In this document: positions 1 through 8,326 of the stretch, in pieces
Position numbering within the stretch: the first letter of the stretch is position 1
Layout of the letters: each line of letters starts with the position of its first letter
Source: Microthrixaceae bacterium
GTDB lineage: Bacteria; Actinomycetota; Acidimicrobiia; Acidimicrobiales; Poriferisodalaceae
Direction of reading: 5' to 3'
DNA length: 42,319 nt
NCBI GenBank assembly: GCA_011523825.1
Contig: WTFX01000009.1
Span: 1-42,319, forward strand
Program-made: the position numbers and the translations under genes
The notes under the pieces: model-generated
Told to the model about the DNA's origin: nothing
The model's database searches: none
What the model saw: the letters and a program-made list of their open reading frames with translations, nothing else

Positions 1-170
1 GAACTACACCATCACACCACCCCACCGCGCGACCTAACCCGCGACGGACCCTTAGTCCCCGCGAAGCGGTTCAGCTGATTCGCTCGCGAGCCATCTGCTC
101 CAAGACAGGGTCAAGCACATCGCGGAGCCGGGTGAGCGTGCGAACGAGCCACCGCTGCGCGTCGGGCCGG

Positions 171-680
171 TCACGACGGCTGGTTGATGAGGTGGGTGGC
201 GGCGTTGTCGAAGTGGGCGAACATGGCCTGCGCAATGTCGGGGTCGAGCGGCGACCCGTCGGGCAGGCTGGCCGCCTCGAGCGACGCGAGCATGTGGCGC
301 ATCCAGGCGTTGCGCTCGGCGACGCCGATGGCGAACGGCATATGCCGCATGCGCAGCCGGGGGTGGCCGCGCTCGGCGCTGTAGTCGGCGGGTCCGCCCC
401 AGTACTGGGCCAGAAAGCCAGCCAGCCGATGCCGGGACGGCACGAGATCCGCCGGATACATCGGCCGCAACAGCTCGTCGCTCTCGACGGCTTCGTAGAA
501 GCGGTCCACCAGCTCATCGAAGAACTGCTGCCCGCCGACGGCTGCGTACACCGTCGGCGGCTGTTCGACCGCGTCGGCGAGGCTGCCGCCCAGCGTCAGC
601 CCTCCAGCACCCCACGCGGACCCATCGCCGCTTGATGCGGTCGTGTCCGCTCCGGCAGCGTCGGCGCCAGCGTCGCTCAC
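171..680 (-). CDS. glbO: Group II truncated haemoglobin (GlbO-like)
   Basis: This is a haem-binding 2-on-2 globin of about 169 residues, probably handling oxygen, NO or peroxide in the cytoplasm. The globin core starts near residue 43 (YAAVGG) and shows the B-helix FY pair (61-62), the YWGGP segment, the proximal histidine in RMRH (H113) and the group-II tryptophan G8 (W126). It ends at LINQPS, matching the usual end of the family. The first 42 residues are an Ala/Gly/Ser-rich extension absent from typical GlbO (about 130 residues). I chose GTG 680 because a TAGCCT box lies 7 nt before it, as for a leaderless transcript. The frame stays open to 752, so a longer start is possible. It is divergent from the selenoprotein gene at 807. 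The family call is firm; the start is moderate. Confidence 0.85.
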   Translation of the reverse strand: MSDAGADAAGADTTASSGDGSAWGAGGLTLGGSLADAVEQPPTVYAAVGGQQFFDELVDRFYEAVESDELLRPMYPADLVPSRHRLAGFLAQYWGGPADYSAERGHPRLRMRHMPFAIGVAERNAWMRHMLASLEAASLPDGSPLDPDIAQAMFAHFDNAATHLINQPS

Positions 681-687
681 AGCGCTC

Positions 688-693
688 AGGCTA
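688..693 (-). promoter_or_regulatory. Candidate -10 box (TAGCCT) for the globin gene
   Basis: TAGCCT matches the actinobacterial TANNNT -10 pattern and lies 7 nt upstream of the GTG at 680, which would put transcription start at or next to the start codon. No convincing -35 element is visible. Confidence 0.35.
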
Positions 694-770
694 AGGAACT
701 GCGCAGGTAGGTGCGCTCGCTGTAGAGGCGACACTCGAGCACCACCCGGCATCCGGTCGAGACCGGCGCG

Positions 771-776
771 TACAGT
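771..776 (+). promoter_or_regulatory. Candidate -10 box (TACAGT) for the GrdB-like selenoprotein gene
   Basis: TACAGT fits TANNNT. It would give a leader of about 24 nt that contains the AGGGGAG ribosome-binding site at 795-801, 5 nt before the ATG at 807. No clear -35 is seen. Confidence 0.35.
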
Positions 777-806
777 CTTGTGGCGTCAACCAGCAGGGGA
801 GACACG

Positions 807-1757
807 ATGGCGACCGCAGCAGGCACCCAGCGCAGCAGCAACGGGCAGAAGTCGAAGGGACGGCGCGCGCACCGCTCGTACTTGAGCTACATCGACAAGT
901 CGCGTGAGTACTACGCCGCGCACGGCTACCCGCAGCCGTACCAGTGGGCGTACAGCCACGAGGTTGCCTTCACGCCGCTGCCGAAGCCGCTGTCGGAGTG
1001 CACCGTCGGGCTGGTCACCACCTCGTTCTTCGAGAAGGGCCGCGAGCCTGCAGGCGTGCCCGTCTCTCGGCCAAAGCAGCCCTACGCAGCCCGCTGTAAC
1101 GATGCCCTCGACGGCCTCTACAACAGCGATCTCTTCTGGGACAAGGACAACACCCACACCGAAGACCTCGACACCTACCTGCCGATCAACCGGTTGCGCG
1201 AGTTCGAGGCCGAGGGTCGCATCGGCGCGCTGTCGGAGCGCTTCTACGGGATTCCCACCGATTACAGCCACCGTCGCACGCAGCGCAACGACTCGCCCCG
1301 CATCGAAGCGTGGATGCGCGAGGACGGCGTGGATGTCGCCTTTCTTGTGCCGCTCTGACCGGTCTGCCACCAGACGATCGGTCTGATCGCACGTCACTTG
1401 GAAGAAGCCGGCATCTCGACCGTGGTTGCCGGCAGCGCCCGCGACATCGTGGAGGAATGCGGCGTCGCCCGGTTCGTGTTCACCGACTTCCCCCTGGGGA
1501 ACCCGACCGGCAAGCCCGGCGACGCCGCCATGCAGCGCGCCATCGTGGGCACGGGGCTGGACCTGCTCACCCACGCCTGGATGCCTCGCACCACGGTGCA
1601 GACGCCGTTCGTGTGGGATGCGGACGACAACAACGGCTGGCGTGAACATTTCATGCGCGTCGACGACTCGAACCGGGCCGCACTGGCGGCGGCCGGTGAG
1701 GCACGCCGCCGTGACCAGGCCGCAGCCAAGGCTGACGGCCGCGCCCGCACCAGCTGA
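807..1757 (+). CDS. Glycine/betaine/sarcosine/D-proline reductase selenoprotein B family protein, TGA 1356-1358 read as selenocysteine
   Basis: Read through one in-frame TGA this is a 316-residue GrdB/PrdB-family protein with selenocysteine at residue 184. The frame does not change across the TGA. The sequence around it is VPL-U-PVCHQT, so the TGA occupies the redox-active position of a UxxC motif (Cys187), as in the selenoprotein subunits of glycine and proline reductases. Downstream the family segment FTDFPLGNPTGKPGD is intact. A hairpin suitable as a SECIS element lies at 1371-1385. The start ATG has a strong AGGGGAG site. Classical Grd/Prd systems are multi-subunit complexes of anaerobes, but no partner subunit is encoded nearby, so the substrate is unknown. 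A reductive role on a C-N or C-X bond is inference. An automatic caller would split it into 807-1358 and 1398-1757. A pseudogene is unlikely because nothing but the TGA is disrupted. Confidence 0.86.
1371..1385 (+). promoter_or_regulatory. Putative bacterial SECIS hairpin of the GrdB-like gene
   Basis: CAGAC (1371-1375) pairs perfectly with GTCTG (1381-1385) around the five-base loop GATCG. The loop begins with G, 18 nt after the TGA, within the distance and loop-G rule known for bacterial SECIS elements. An overlapping alternative, GTCTG 1362-1366 with CAGAC 1371-1375, has no G in its loop and lies closer to the TGA. Confidence 0.6.
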
Positions 1758-1785
1758 GCCGCAGCGCACGGTCTCGGCCTGCGGC
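1758..1785 (+). terminator. Possible hairpin terminator after the GrdB-like gene
   Basis: A 7-bp perfect stem, GCCGCAG at 1758-1764 with CTGCGGC at 1779-1785, begins directly after the TGA stop and encloses a 14-nt loop. No T-run follows, so termination is only possible, not shown. The next gene starts at 1857 on the same strand. Confidence 0.3.
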
Positions 1786-1856
1786 ACGAACTCCCCCGTA
1801 GAGCAGCACCGACGCGCGATCTACTGACCCACCTTGATCCGAACGAAGGGCTTCCC

Positions 1857-2822
1857 ATGACTCAGCGCAGGCCGCTGTTCGATCCCGCCGACGCCGACGC
1901 GCCCGACTTCGTTCCGTCGGAGCCCGCCGGCGCGGATGTCTATTCCCACCCTTCCGAGCACGGCGAGCGCATCACCGACTCGCTCATTCCCGACATCATG
2001 ATCGACGCGTCCGGCCTGAGGGTGGCCGCCGACATCTATGGCGACGACGGTCCGCTGGTCTTGCTGCAGCATGGCGGCGGCCAGACCCGTCACGCCTGGA
2101 AGGGAGCGGGCCAAGCCCTCGCCGACGGCGGCTACCGAGCCGTGTGCCTCGACGCTCGCGGCCACGGCGACTCGGACTGGGCGCCCGACGGCGACTACAC
2201 AACCGAGGCATCGGTGGCCGACCTGGTGGCGATCGTGGAGCACTTCGGCGAGCGGCCGGTGCTGGTCGGGGCGTCGATGGGCGGCGGAACCTCGCTAACC
2301 GCGGTCGGCGAGGGTGCCGTGGATGCGCTCGCCCTCGTGCTGGTGGACACGGCGCCGCAGATCGAGGCGGCTGGCGTGCGCAAGATCCGAGACTTCATGG
2401 CCCAGGGCGCCGACGGCTTCGCATCGCTCGAAGAGGTCGCCGAGGCCATCGCCAACTACCAGCCGCATCGCAAACGTCCGCGCAACCTGGACGGGCTCGC
2501 CAAGAACGTTCGGCTGTGGCCCGACGGCCGCTACCGCTGGCACTGGGACCCGGCGTTCATGCACCGGCCCCGCAGCTTCGCCGAGCGCATCCCGCGCCAG
2601 CAGGCGGCGGCCGAGAAGCTGACGCTGCCCACGCTGCTGGTTCGAGGCGGTATGAGCGACGTGCTGTCCGAGGAAGGCGCTCAGTCATTCCTGGACACCG
2701 TGCCGCATGCGCACTACGCCAATGTGGGCGGTGCGGCACACATGGTGGCCGGCGACCGCAACGACATCTTCGTCGAGGCGACGCTCGAGTTCCTGGCCGA
2801 ATTCGTGCCCGGCGCGCGATAG
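1857..2822 (+). CDS. Alpha/beta hydrolase fold protein
   Basis: A 321-residue cytoplasmic hydrolase of unknown substrate. It shows the oxyanion-hole HGGG at 72-75, RGHGDSDW at 101-108, the nucleophile elbow GASMGG with Ser140, a likely acid Asp268 in GGMSDV and the catalytic His295 in GGAAHMV. This is a complete triad in the order of the fold, with a lid region of about 170-240 rich in Arg and His. The first 45 residues precede the fold and look flexible. ATG 1857 is preceded by GAAGGG at good spacing. It lies 99 nt after the selenoprotein gene on the same strand and could be cotranscribed, although a hairpin lies between them. Haloalkane dehalogenase or esterase activity cannot be told apart from the sequence; a Ser nucleophile argues against a dehalogenase, which would use Asp. 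Confidence 0.8.
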   Translation: MTQRRPLFDPADADAPDFVPSEPAGADVYSHPSEHGERITDSLIPDIMIDASGLRVAADIYGDDGPLVLLQHGGGQTRHAWKGAGQALADGGYRAVCLDARGHGDSDWAPDGDYTTEASVADLVAIVEHFGERPVLVGASMGGGTSLTAVGEGAVDALALVLVDTAPQIEAAGVRKIRDFMAQGADGFASLEEVAEAIANYQPHRKRPRNLDGLAKNVRLWPDGRYRWHWDPAFMHRPRSFAERIPRQQAAAEKLTLPTLLVRGGMSDVLSEEGAQSFLDTVPHAHYANVGGAAHMVAGDRNDIFVEATLEFLAEFVPGAR

Positions 2823-2848
2823 CGGGCCTGATCGCGGCATTCGGGCCG

Positions 2849-2878
2849 TACCCTTGCGGCCTGTGGCCGGCCAGGCCG
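2849..2878 (+). promoter_or_regulatory. Candidate -10 box (TACCCT, 2849-2854) and 5'-leader hairpin (2857-2878) of the cold-shock gene
   Basis: TACCCT fits TANNNT. Just downstream a 7-bp perfect stem, CGGCCTG (2857-2863) with CAGGCCG (2872-2878), encloses an 8-nt loop. A structured leader is typical of csp messages, but temperature control is only inferred. Confidence 0.3.
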
Positions 2879-2896
2879 AGCTTCGAGAGGCAGAAC

Positions 2897-3094
2897 ATGC
2901 GCGGAACAGTCAAGTTCTTCAACAACGAGAAGGGCTTCGGCTTTATCTCCCGTGAAGGGGCAGACGACGTCTTTGTCCACTTCTCCAACATCGTCGGTGA
3001 GAACTACCGGACGCTGGAGGCAGGGCAAGAGGTCGAGTTCGACATCGGACCCGGCCGCAAGGGCGACGAAGCCCAAAACGTCAAGCCCGTCTAG
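2897..3094 (+). CDS. csp: Cold-shock domain protein (CspA family)
   Basis: A 65-residue single cold-shock domain that binds single-stranded nucleic acid as an RNA chaperone. It has the RNP1 motif KGFGFI, the RNP2 motif DVFVHF and the N-terminal GTVKFFN. Length and motif spacing match CspA. ATG 2897 is chosen because the conserved MRGTVKF begins there and GAGAGG lies just upstream. A GC-rich hairpin lies in the leader. The message ends close to the oppositely oriented DUF3467 gene, and AGGGG/CCCCT (3093-3108) could form a small hairpin between the two stop codons. Confidence 0.93.
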   Translation: MRGTVKFFNNEKGFGFISREGADDVFVHFSNIVGENYRTLEAGQEVEFDIGPGRKGDEAQNVKPV

Positions 3095-3100
3095 GGGCGT

Positions 3101-3430
3101 TTACCCCTCGGCGTCGTCGCCGGGCTCGCCTAAGGACTCCAGGCTGGACGGCGCAAGGTTCGAGGCGAACTTGGACATGTTGTCGGTCAGCGCGCTGATC
3201 AGCTGTTCCACGAACTGCGGCGACATGTTGACCCGCTGCACGACGACGCCCCGCCGGGGTGACTGCTTGCCGCTGAAGTCCAGCCGGATGAAGTCGAGCG
3301 TGAACTCATAGGGTGAGTGGCGCACCACGGCAAAGTTGGACCACACACCGGCCTCGAGCTCCGGTGGCAGCCGGATCTGCAGTTTGGTGCCGTCGGGCAG
3401 GGCTTCATGGGTGTTGCCGTCTGTCACCAT
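3101..3430 (-). CDS. DUF3467 family protein
   Basis: A 109-residue protein of the DUF3467 type, recognised from SNFAVVRHSPYEFTLDF and from the segment VNMSPQFVEQLISAL followed by TDNMSKF. There is no signal peptide or membrane segment. Function is unknown; the family is small, soluble and widespread in bacteria. Its ATG overlaps the TGA of the upstream permease gene (TGATG at 3432-3428), so it is translationally coupled as the last gene of the nucleoside-importer-like operon. A functional link to that importer is possible but not shown. Confidence 0.8.
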   Translation of the reverse strand: MVTDGNTHEALPDGTKLQIRLPPELEAGVWSNFAVVRHSPYEFTLDFIRLDFSGKQSPRRGVVVQRVNMSPQFVEQLISALTDNMSKFASNLAPSSLESLGEPGDDAEG

Positions 3431-4386
3431 CAGCGTTCCTCGCGGCGGTAGGGCAGGGTCAGCGCTGCGGGCGCGGGGCTCGGCCGGTGCCGCGCCCGGA
3501 AGCTGATCGCGATGAGCACCACGACGGTCAGCAGGAACGGCAGGATGCCGAGCAAGGCCGGGGAGATCGTGTTGACCTCCAGGCCGAAGATGTTGAGGTC
3601 GAAGGTCTGAACCCGAGGCTGCAGGGCCAGTGTGAAGCCGAACAGCAGCGAGCCGGCGGCCAGGCGCCCGGGCCGCCACGCACCGAAGATGACCAGCGCC
3701 ACTGCGATCCAGCCGCGGCCGGCGATGAGGCCCTCGGTCCAGCCGGCGGCCATGTAGAGCGACAGGAATGCGCCGGCGGCGCCGGCGAAAGCACCTCCGA
3801 TCAACACCGCCCCGGAGCGCAGCAGGGTCACCGAGTGGCCCACTGAATCTGTTGTCGAAGCAGATTCGCCGACCGCTCGCAACGCCAGGCCCAGCCTGGT
3901 GCGATTCAGGACGAACCAGGCCGCGACGCCCAGGATGCCTGCGAGATAGACAACCGGCGGCTGGTTGAACAGGATCGGGCCGACCCAGCGAATGTCGGCG
4001 AGACCGGCGATGCCGAGATCGGTGAACACGGCATCGGCCCGCTCGCGGACCGCGTCCTGGCCGATGAAAGCGGCGAATCCGAGCCCGCCGATCGTGATTG
4101 CCAGACCTGAGACCACTTGACCGGCGCCCATCACCACGCTCACCAGCGCGTGTATGCCCGCGACCGCCATGCCGACGAGGGCCGCGAATGCGAAGCCGAT
4201 CCAGGGTCGGTCGGTGGCCAGCGCCATCATGAATCCGCTCACGGCGCCCATCGCCATCATTCCCTCGACGCCGAGGTTCAGCACGCCGGAACGTTCGGCG
4301 ATGAGCTCGCCCAGCCCGGCCAGATACACCAGCGTGGCGAACTGCACGGTCGCCACGAGCAGACCGACGACGGCGGCTTCAGACAC
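3430..4386 (-). CDS. ABC transporter permease, BMP/nucleoside importer type (YufQ/NupQ-like)
   Basis: A 318-residue integral membrane protein, mostly hydrophobic with about eight to nine helices. It carries the branched-chain/ribose-type permease signature ERSGVLNLGVEGMM near residues 32-45, which is characteristic of the second permease of BMP-dependent (purine nucleoside or deoxynucleoside) importers. GTG 4386 overlaps the end of the upstream permease gene by 8 nt. With the other permease it should form the heterodimeric channel energised by the ATPase at 5607-7196. The C-terminal tail is short and arginine-rich (cytoplasmic). Confidence 0.88.
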   Translation of the reverse strand: MSEAAVVGLLVATVQFATLVYLAGLGELIAERSGVLNLGVEGMMAMGAVSGFMMALATDRPWIGFAFAALVGMAVAGIHALVSVVMGAGQVVSGLAITIGGLGFAAFIGQDAVRERADAVFTDLGIAGLADIRWVGPILFNQPPVVYLAGILGVAAWFVLNRTRLGLALRAVGESASTTDSVGHSVTLLRSGAVLIGGAFAGAAGAFLSLYMAAGWTEGLIAGRGWIAVALVIFGAWRPGRLAAGSLLFGFTLALQPRVQTFDLNIFGLEVNTISPALLGILPFLLTVVVLIAISFRARHRPSPAPAALTLPYRREER

Positions 4387-5542
4387 CGGATGCCTCTGCG
4401 TCGTGGCCGACGGGCCGCACCCAACGGATGCGGTAGTTGAGCAGCACGGCAGCGACCAGCGCGCCGATGAGGATCATGGCCTGCAGAATCGTGGCGATCG
4501 AGCTCGTCACGCCGAGCGTCTGGATGGACTGGCCGCCCACTTGCACCGCGCCGAACACGAAGGCGACCGCCGCCACGCCCGACGGCCGCATCAACGCGAG
4601 GGCCGCCACGATGATCCCGGCGAAGCCGTAGCCGTTGGACAGGCCGGGATCGAGCCGTGTCGCGGTTCCGGTGAGCTCGACGGCTCCCGCCAGTCCCGCC
4701 AAGGCTCCCGACAGCACGAGTGCGGTCAGCACCTTGCGCTGCAGCGAGATCCCCGCATACCGCGCTGTTGCCGGGGACGAGCCGGCCATCCGGAGCTCGT
4801 AACCCCACGCCGTTCTCGACACCGCCAGCCAGAACGCCACCAGCAGCGCAATCGCGATCAGCACACCGATGTGTGCACGTCCGAACAGACCAGGCAGCGA
4901 GGCCTGATCGGGCAGCGGCTCGATCAGAGCGAAGCCCTGCGATTCGGGGTCTTTCCATGGCCCGGTTTCGAGCCATTCGACTACCCGGATGGAGACCTCG
5001 ACGAGCATCAAGGTGGTGATGATCTCGCTGACGCCCAGATATGCCCGGGCAAGCGCCGGGCCCGCCATGAGCACGACACCGCCCACCGCACCGGCACCGA
5101 TCATCAGCACGATCAACACGGGACCCGGCAGATCTCCCGCCGTCATGGCCAAGCCGGCCGCAACCGTGGCACCCGCCATCATCTGACCCTCGGCACCGAT
5201 ATTCCACAGGCCCATCGAGCCGGCAACGGCCACCGCCAAACCGGCCAGGGCCAGCGGTGTCGCCCGCAGCAGCGTTCGTGAGATCGAATTGATGCCGCCC
5301 AACGACGAGTCGAGCATGCGGCCGTACACCTGGGCCGGGTCGTTGCCGGCTGCCAGCAGCAGCAGGGCTCCCGCGACCAGGGCCACGGCAATGCCGATGA
5401 CGAAGGCAATGGCCTGGGCAGCCGGCACCACATCGGAGCGCCGCTGCAGCACGGGCCGGATCAGGCCGCGATGCCAGCGAGCTCGCCCGCGTGACACGGT
5501 GTGCAGCGGAGCGTGCGTGGGTTCAGGCATGGGGTCGGTCAT
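4379..5542 (-). CDS. ABC transporter permease, BMP/nucleoside importer type (YufP/NupP-like)
   Basis: A 387-residue membrane permease with a basic, proline-rich cytoplasmic N-terminus of about 50 residues, then helices and the signature SMGLWNIGAEGQMMAG that marks the first permease of this importer class. The start is ATG 5542 (MTDPMPEPTHAP). It overlaps a TGA in the pattern TGATG, which closes a 23-codon mini-frame left between the ATPase and permease genes. The frame is open upstream to 5704, but that part reads as low-complexity shadow of the ATPase end. It pairs with the permease at 3430-4386. Confidence 0.88.
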   Translation of the reverse strand: MTDPMPEPTHAPLHTVSRGRARWHRGLIRPVLQRRSDVVPAAQAIAFVIGIAVALVAGALLLLAAGNDPAQVYGRMLDSSLGGINSISRTLLRATPLALAGLAVAVAGSMGLWNIGAEGQMMAGATVAAGLAMTAGDLPGPVLIVLMIGAGAVGGVVLMAGPALARAYLGVSEIITTLMLVEVSIRVVEWLETGPWKDPESQGFALIEPLPDQASLPGLFGRAHIGVLIAIALLVAFWLAVSRTAWGYELRMAGSSPATARYAGISLQRKVLTALVLSGALAGLAGAVELTGTATRLDPGLSNGYGFAGIIVAALALMRPSGVAAVAFVFGAVQVGGQSIQTLGVTSSIATILQAMILIGALVAAVLLNYRIRWVRPVGHDAEASGV

Positions 5543-5621
5543 GTGCCGCCGCCCCTGAGTTGCGGCTGCGCCATTGGGTCGGCGGCGAATGCAGGCGTGG
5601 GATCGGTCATGTGCCGCCGCC
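5524..5621 (-). repeat. Imperfect direct repeat (30 bp, period 68) at the ATPase/permease junction, containing a 23-codon mini-ORF
   Basis: Bases 5524-5553 and 5592-5621 are identical at 28 of 30 positions and include both the upstream stop and a following ATG. The result is that the ATPase TGA overlaps an ATG at 5610 that opens a 23-codon frame (MTDPTPAF...), whose TGA at 5541-5539 again overlaps the true permease ATG. It looks like a small tandem duplication of the coupling site. Confidence 0.6.
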
Positions 5622-7196
5622 TCCGGCCATCGCGGCGCCCACCTCGGCTCGTGTCGTAGTTCTGGGATCGAGGCGGGCGGCAATGCGCCCCTCATACATG
5701 ACAACCAGGCGATCGGACAGCGCGAGCAGCTCGTCGAGATCTTCAGAGATCAGCAAGACCCCGACGCCGGCAGCCCGCTGGGCGACGATCTGCTCCTGAA
5801 TGGCTGCGATGCCCACCACGTCGAGCCCGCGCGTCGGCTGGGCCGCCAGCAGCACCTTGGGCTCGCCGGTCAGCTCACGTCCGAGCAGCAGTCGCTGGAG
5901 GTTGCCGCCCGACAGCACGCCCACTGAGTCGTGCACCCGTCCCACCTGCACGCCGAAACGCTCGATGAGGCGGCGGCAGAAGTCCTCGCAACGACGCAGA
6001 TCCAGCATCATCCTGCGACGCATCGACCGGTATGACCGCACCACCGCGTTGTCGACCACCGACATGGTGGGCGCCAGGCCCACACCCAGCCGATCCTCGG
6101 GGACATAGGCCAGCCCGGCGCGGGATCGAGCCCGGGGGGACGTGCCGGTGACGTCCGTGCCCGCCAGCCGTATCGCTCCCGCCGTGGTGTGGCGCAGACC
6201 GGCGATGGCCTCGGCCAGCTCCCGCTGCCCGTTTCCCGAGACGCCTGCGACACCCACGATCTCGCCTGCCCGTATGTCGATGTCGACCGAATGCAGCGCC
6301 GGCAGCCCCCGGTCGCTCATCGCCGAGACGCCCTCCAGATCGAGCACGACGTCGCCGCTGGGCTGATCGGTGGGCCGCTGGATCTGTGCCGCCGCCTCGC
6401 CCACCATCATCTCGGCCAGATCCGACCGATCGATGCCCGCGAGACTGCGCGGCTGCGCCACTGTCACCCCGTTGCGCAGCACGGTGGCCTCATCGCACAC
6501 CGCCAGCACCTCGTCGAGCTTGTGGCTGATGTAGATGACCGAGCGGCCCCGATCAGCCATGGAGCGCAAGGTGAGCCCCAGGTCGGCCGCCTCGGCCGGA
6601 GTCAGCACAGCGGTCGGCTCGTCCAGCACCATCACGTCGGCGTCGCGCCACAGCGCCTTCAAGATCTCCACGCGCTGGCGCTCGCCCACTGAGAGCTGCC
6701 ACACCGGTCGGGACGGGTCGGTCTGCAGCGAATAGGTGGCCGCCAGGTGGGCGACACGCTCGACGATCTGGCCCATGTCCAGGTAGCGAGGTGCCGAGCC
6801 CAGCACCACGTTCTCGAACACCGTGAGCGAAGGCACCAGGCGGAACTCCTGGTGGACCATGCCGATCCCAGCGGCGATCGCATCTGCGGGCGAGTGGAAC
6901 TGTTGTTGGGTGCCGTGCACCCAGATCTCGCCGGCGTCGGGCAGGTAGACGCCGCCCAGCACATTGACCAGCGAGGTCTTGCCGGCACCGTTCTCGCCGA
7001 GCAGCGCATGGATGGTGCCCGCCCGCACGGTGAGGTTCGCGCCGTCGCAGGCGACTGTTCCTGGGAACTCCTTGCGGATGCCGCGCAGGTCGACGACTAC
7101 GGCACCGTCACCAGAACCGGGGGATACAGCAGGGTCCCCCGGTTCCGGCATCGGTTTGAGTGGTGTTCGATCAGTCGGATCAGGGGCTGGCGTCAC
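5607..7196 (-). CDS. ABC transporter ATP-binding protein, two-domain sugar/nucleoside type (YufO/NupO-like)
   Basis: A 529-residue cytoplasmic ATPase with two fused nucleotide-binding domains, which energises the BMP-type importer. The first domain has Walker A GENGAGKTS (67-75), the signature LSVGERQRVEI and Walker B VMVLDEPTAVL. The second has the degenerate P-loop GVSGNGQREL typical of the RbsA/YufO class and a second signature, LSGGNLQRLLLGRE. GTG 7196 overlaps the end of the binding-protein gene by 17 nt and has a purine-rich stretch upstream. An internal ATG at 7151 lacks a ribosome-binding site. The order binding protein, ATPase, permease, permease is the standard one. Confidence 0.9.
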   Translation of the reverse strand: MTPAPDPTDRTPLKPMPEPGDPAVSPGSGDGAVVVDLRGIRKEFPGTVACDGANLTVRAGTIHALLGENGAGKTSLVNVLGGVYLPDAGEIWVHGTQQQFHSPADAIAAGIGMVHQEFRLVPSLTVFENVVLGSAPRYLDMGQIVERVAHLAATYSLQTDPSRPVWQLSVGERQRVEILKALWRDADVMVLDEPTAVLTPAEAADLGLTLRSMADRGRSVIYISHKLDEVLAVCDEATVLRNGVTVAQPRSLAGIDRSDLAEMMVGEAAAQIQRPTDQPSGDVVLDLEGVSAMSDRGLPALHSVDIDIRAGEIVGVAGVSGNGQRELAEAIAGLRHTTAGAIRLAGTDVTGTSPRARSRAGLAYVPEDRLGVGLAPTMSVVDNAVVRSYRSMRRRMMLDLRRCEDFCRRLIERFGVQVGRVHDSVGVLSGGNLQRLLLGRELTGEPKVLLAAQPTRGLDVVGIAAIQEQIVAQRAAGVGVLLISEDLDELLALSDRLVVMYEGRIAARLDPRTTTRAEVGAAMAGGGGT

Positions 7197-8274
7197 CCAC
7201 GACGCCTTCGACGAACCAGTCCATGCCGAGCATCGGGCCGTCGTCCATGGTCTCGCCTGCGGCTACCCGGACGTTGCCGTCCTGGTCGCGGATCTCGCCG
7301 GTGAACACGTCCCATTCGCCTTCGCGGATCTGCTCGGCGACATCGCTGATCTGGCTGGCGACGTCAGAGGGCACGTCGTCTGCCAGCGGCGCCAGGTCGA
7401 CGATGCCGTCGTCCATGCCGCCCCAGTAGGCGCCCGGTGAGTAGGTGCCTGCAGCGACCGCCTCGATGATCTCGGCGTAGCGCGGACCCCAGTTCCACAC
7501 CGGTGCGGTGATGAATGCGTCGGGTGCGAAGTCGCGCATGTCGGAGTTGTAGGCGACCCAGCGGGCGCCGGCATCCTGTGCGGCCACGCCTGCGGCCGTC
7601 GAGTCCTGGTGCATGGCGATCACGTCGGCGCCGGCTTCCAGCAGCGCCTTGGCTGAGTCGCCCTCAACCGCAGGGTCGAACCAGGTGAAGGTCCAGATGA
7701 CGTGCACCTCAGCCGACGGGTTGGTCTCGCGCACGCCGAGGGTGAAGGCGTTGATGCCGCGGATCACCTCGGGAATCGGGAACGCTGCGACGTAGCCCAG
7801 CTGCCCGCTCTCGGTCATGGCGCCGGCCGCCATGCCCGACAGGTAGCGCGGCTGGTACATGCGCCCGAAGAAGTTGCCGAAGTTGGTGTCGTTCATCTTG
7901 AAGCCCGAGGCGTGCTCGAACACCACATCGGGGTATTCGTCAGCCAGTTCGAGCATCGGGTCCATGTAGCCGAACGATGTGCCGAAGATGACGTCCGCGT
8001 CCTCGTTCTCGATGAAGTCGACGGCCACCGCCTTGAAGTCCTCGGCGTTCTCCGGGACGCTCTCCACGAACAGCGTTGTGGCCCCGGTCTGGTTCTCCGC
8101 GTACTGGCGGCCCTGGTCGTGCGCCCAGTTCCAGCCGGCGTCGCCGACCGGTCCGACCAGCACGAATGCCGCCGTAACGTCCTCAGGGTCGTCGCTGTCG
8201 CCGCCGCAGGCTGCTCCCAGCAGCGCCACGCCGGCTAGGGCAATGGCAAGTTGTGTCAGAGTCCTCGAACGCAT
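7180..8274 (-). CDS. BMP family substrate-binding lipoprotein (PnrA/BmpA-like)
   Basis: A 364-residue extracytoplasmic lipoprotein that should capture a nucleoside-like ligand for the importer encoded next to it. It has a charged N-terminus, a hydrophobic stretch and a lipobox-like LGAAC with the cysteine near residue 23, then an acidic linker. The mature part shows the BMP hallmarks FVLVGPVGDAGWNWAHDQG, VAVDFIENEDADVIFGTSFGY and YLSGMAAG. ATG 8274 (MRSRTL) is preceded by GGAGAGGGAG, a strong ribosome-binding site, so the frame upstream to 8343 is leader. Ligand identity (purine nucleoside, or another small molecule as in some BMP proteins) is inference. Confidence 0.9.
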   Translation of the reverse strand: MRSRTLTQLAIALAGVALLGAACGGDSDDPEDVTAAFVLVGPVGDAGWNWAHDQGRQYAENQTGATTLFVESVPENAEDFKAVAVDFIENEDADVIFGTSFGYMDPMLELADEYPDVVFEHASGFKMNDTNFGNFFGRMYQPRYLSGMAAGAMTESGQLGYVAAFPIPEVIRGINAFTLGVRETNPSAEVHVIWTFTWFDPAVEGDSAKALLEAGADVIAMHQDSTAAGVAAQDAGARWVAYNSDMRDFAPDAFITAPVWNWGPRYAEIIEAVAAGTYSPGAYWGGMDDGIVDLAPLADDVPSDVASQISDVAEQIREGEWDVFTGEIRDQDGNVRVAAGETMDDGPMLGMDWFVEGVVGDASP

Positions 8275-8326
8275 GATCTCCCTCTCCGTTCGCGCCCGCG
8301 AGGCAGCCTCGGGGCGGTCGCCTTCG

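Noticed and set aside
71..170. The last 30 or so codons of a minus-strand frame downstream of the globin gene look protein-like (ending ...LEQMARERIS).
   Set aside because: No start codon or upstream coding sequence in that frame could be supported; the frame above it is the globin gene read out of frame. It might be a remnant, but the evidence is too thin for a gene call.
1356..1397. Treating the TGA in the GrdB-like gene as a pseudogene or sequencing error.
   Set aside because: Only one stop, no frame change, exact placement at the U of UxxC, a hairpin after it, and a second TGA of the same kind at 25556-25554.
786..1787. A 333-codon minus-strand frame that spans the TGA of the GrdB-like gene without a stop.
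   Set aside because: Residue composition is Val/Arg/Gly-rich without motifs, while the plus strand shows a clear family match on both sides of the TGA.
3093..3108. A 5-bp hairpin (AGGGG/CCCCT) between the csp and DUF3467 stops as a bidirectional terminator.
   Set aside because: Short stem and no T-run on either strand; it could equally be chance.
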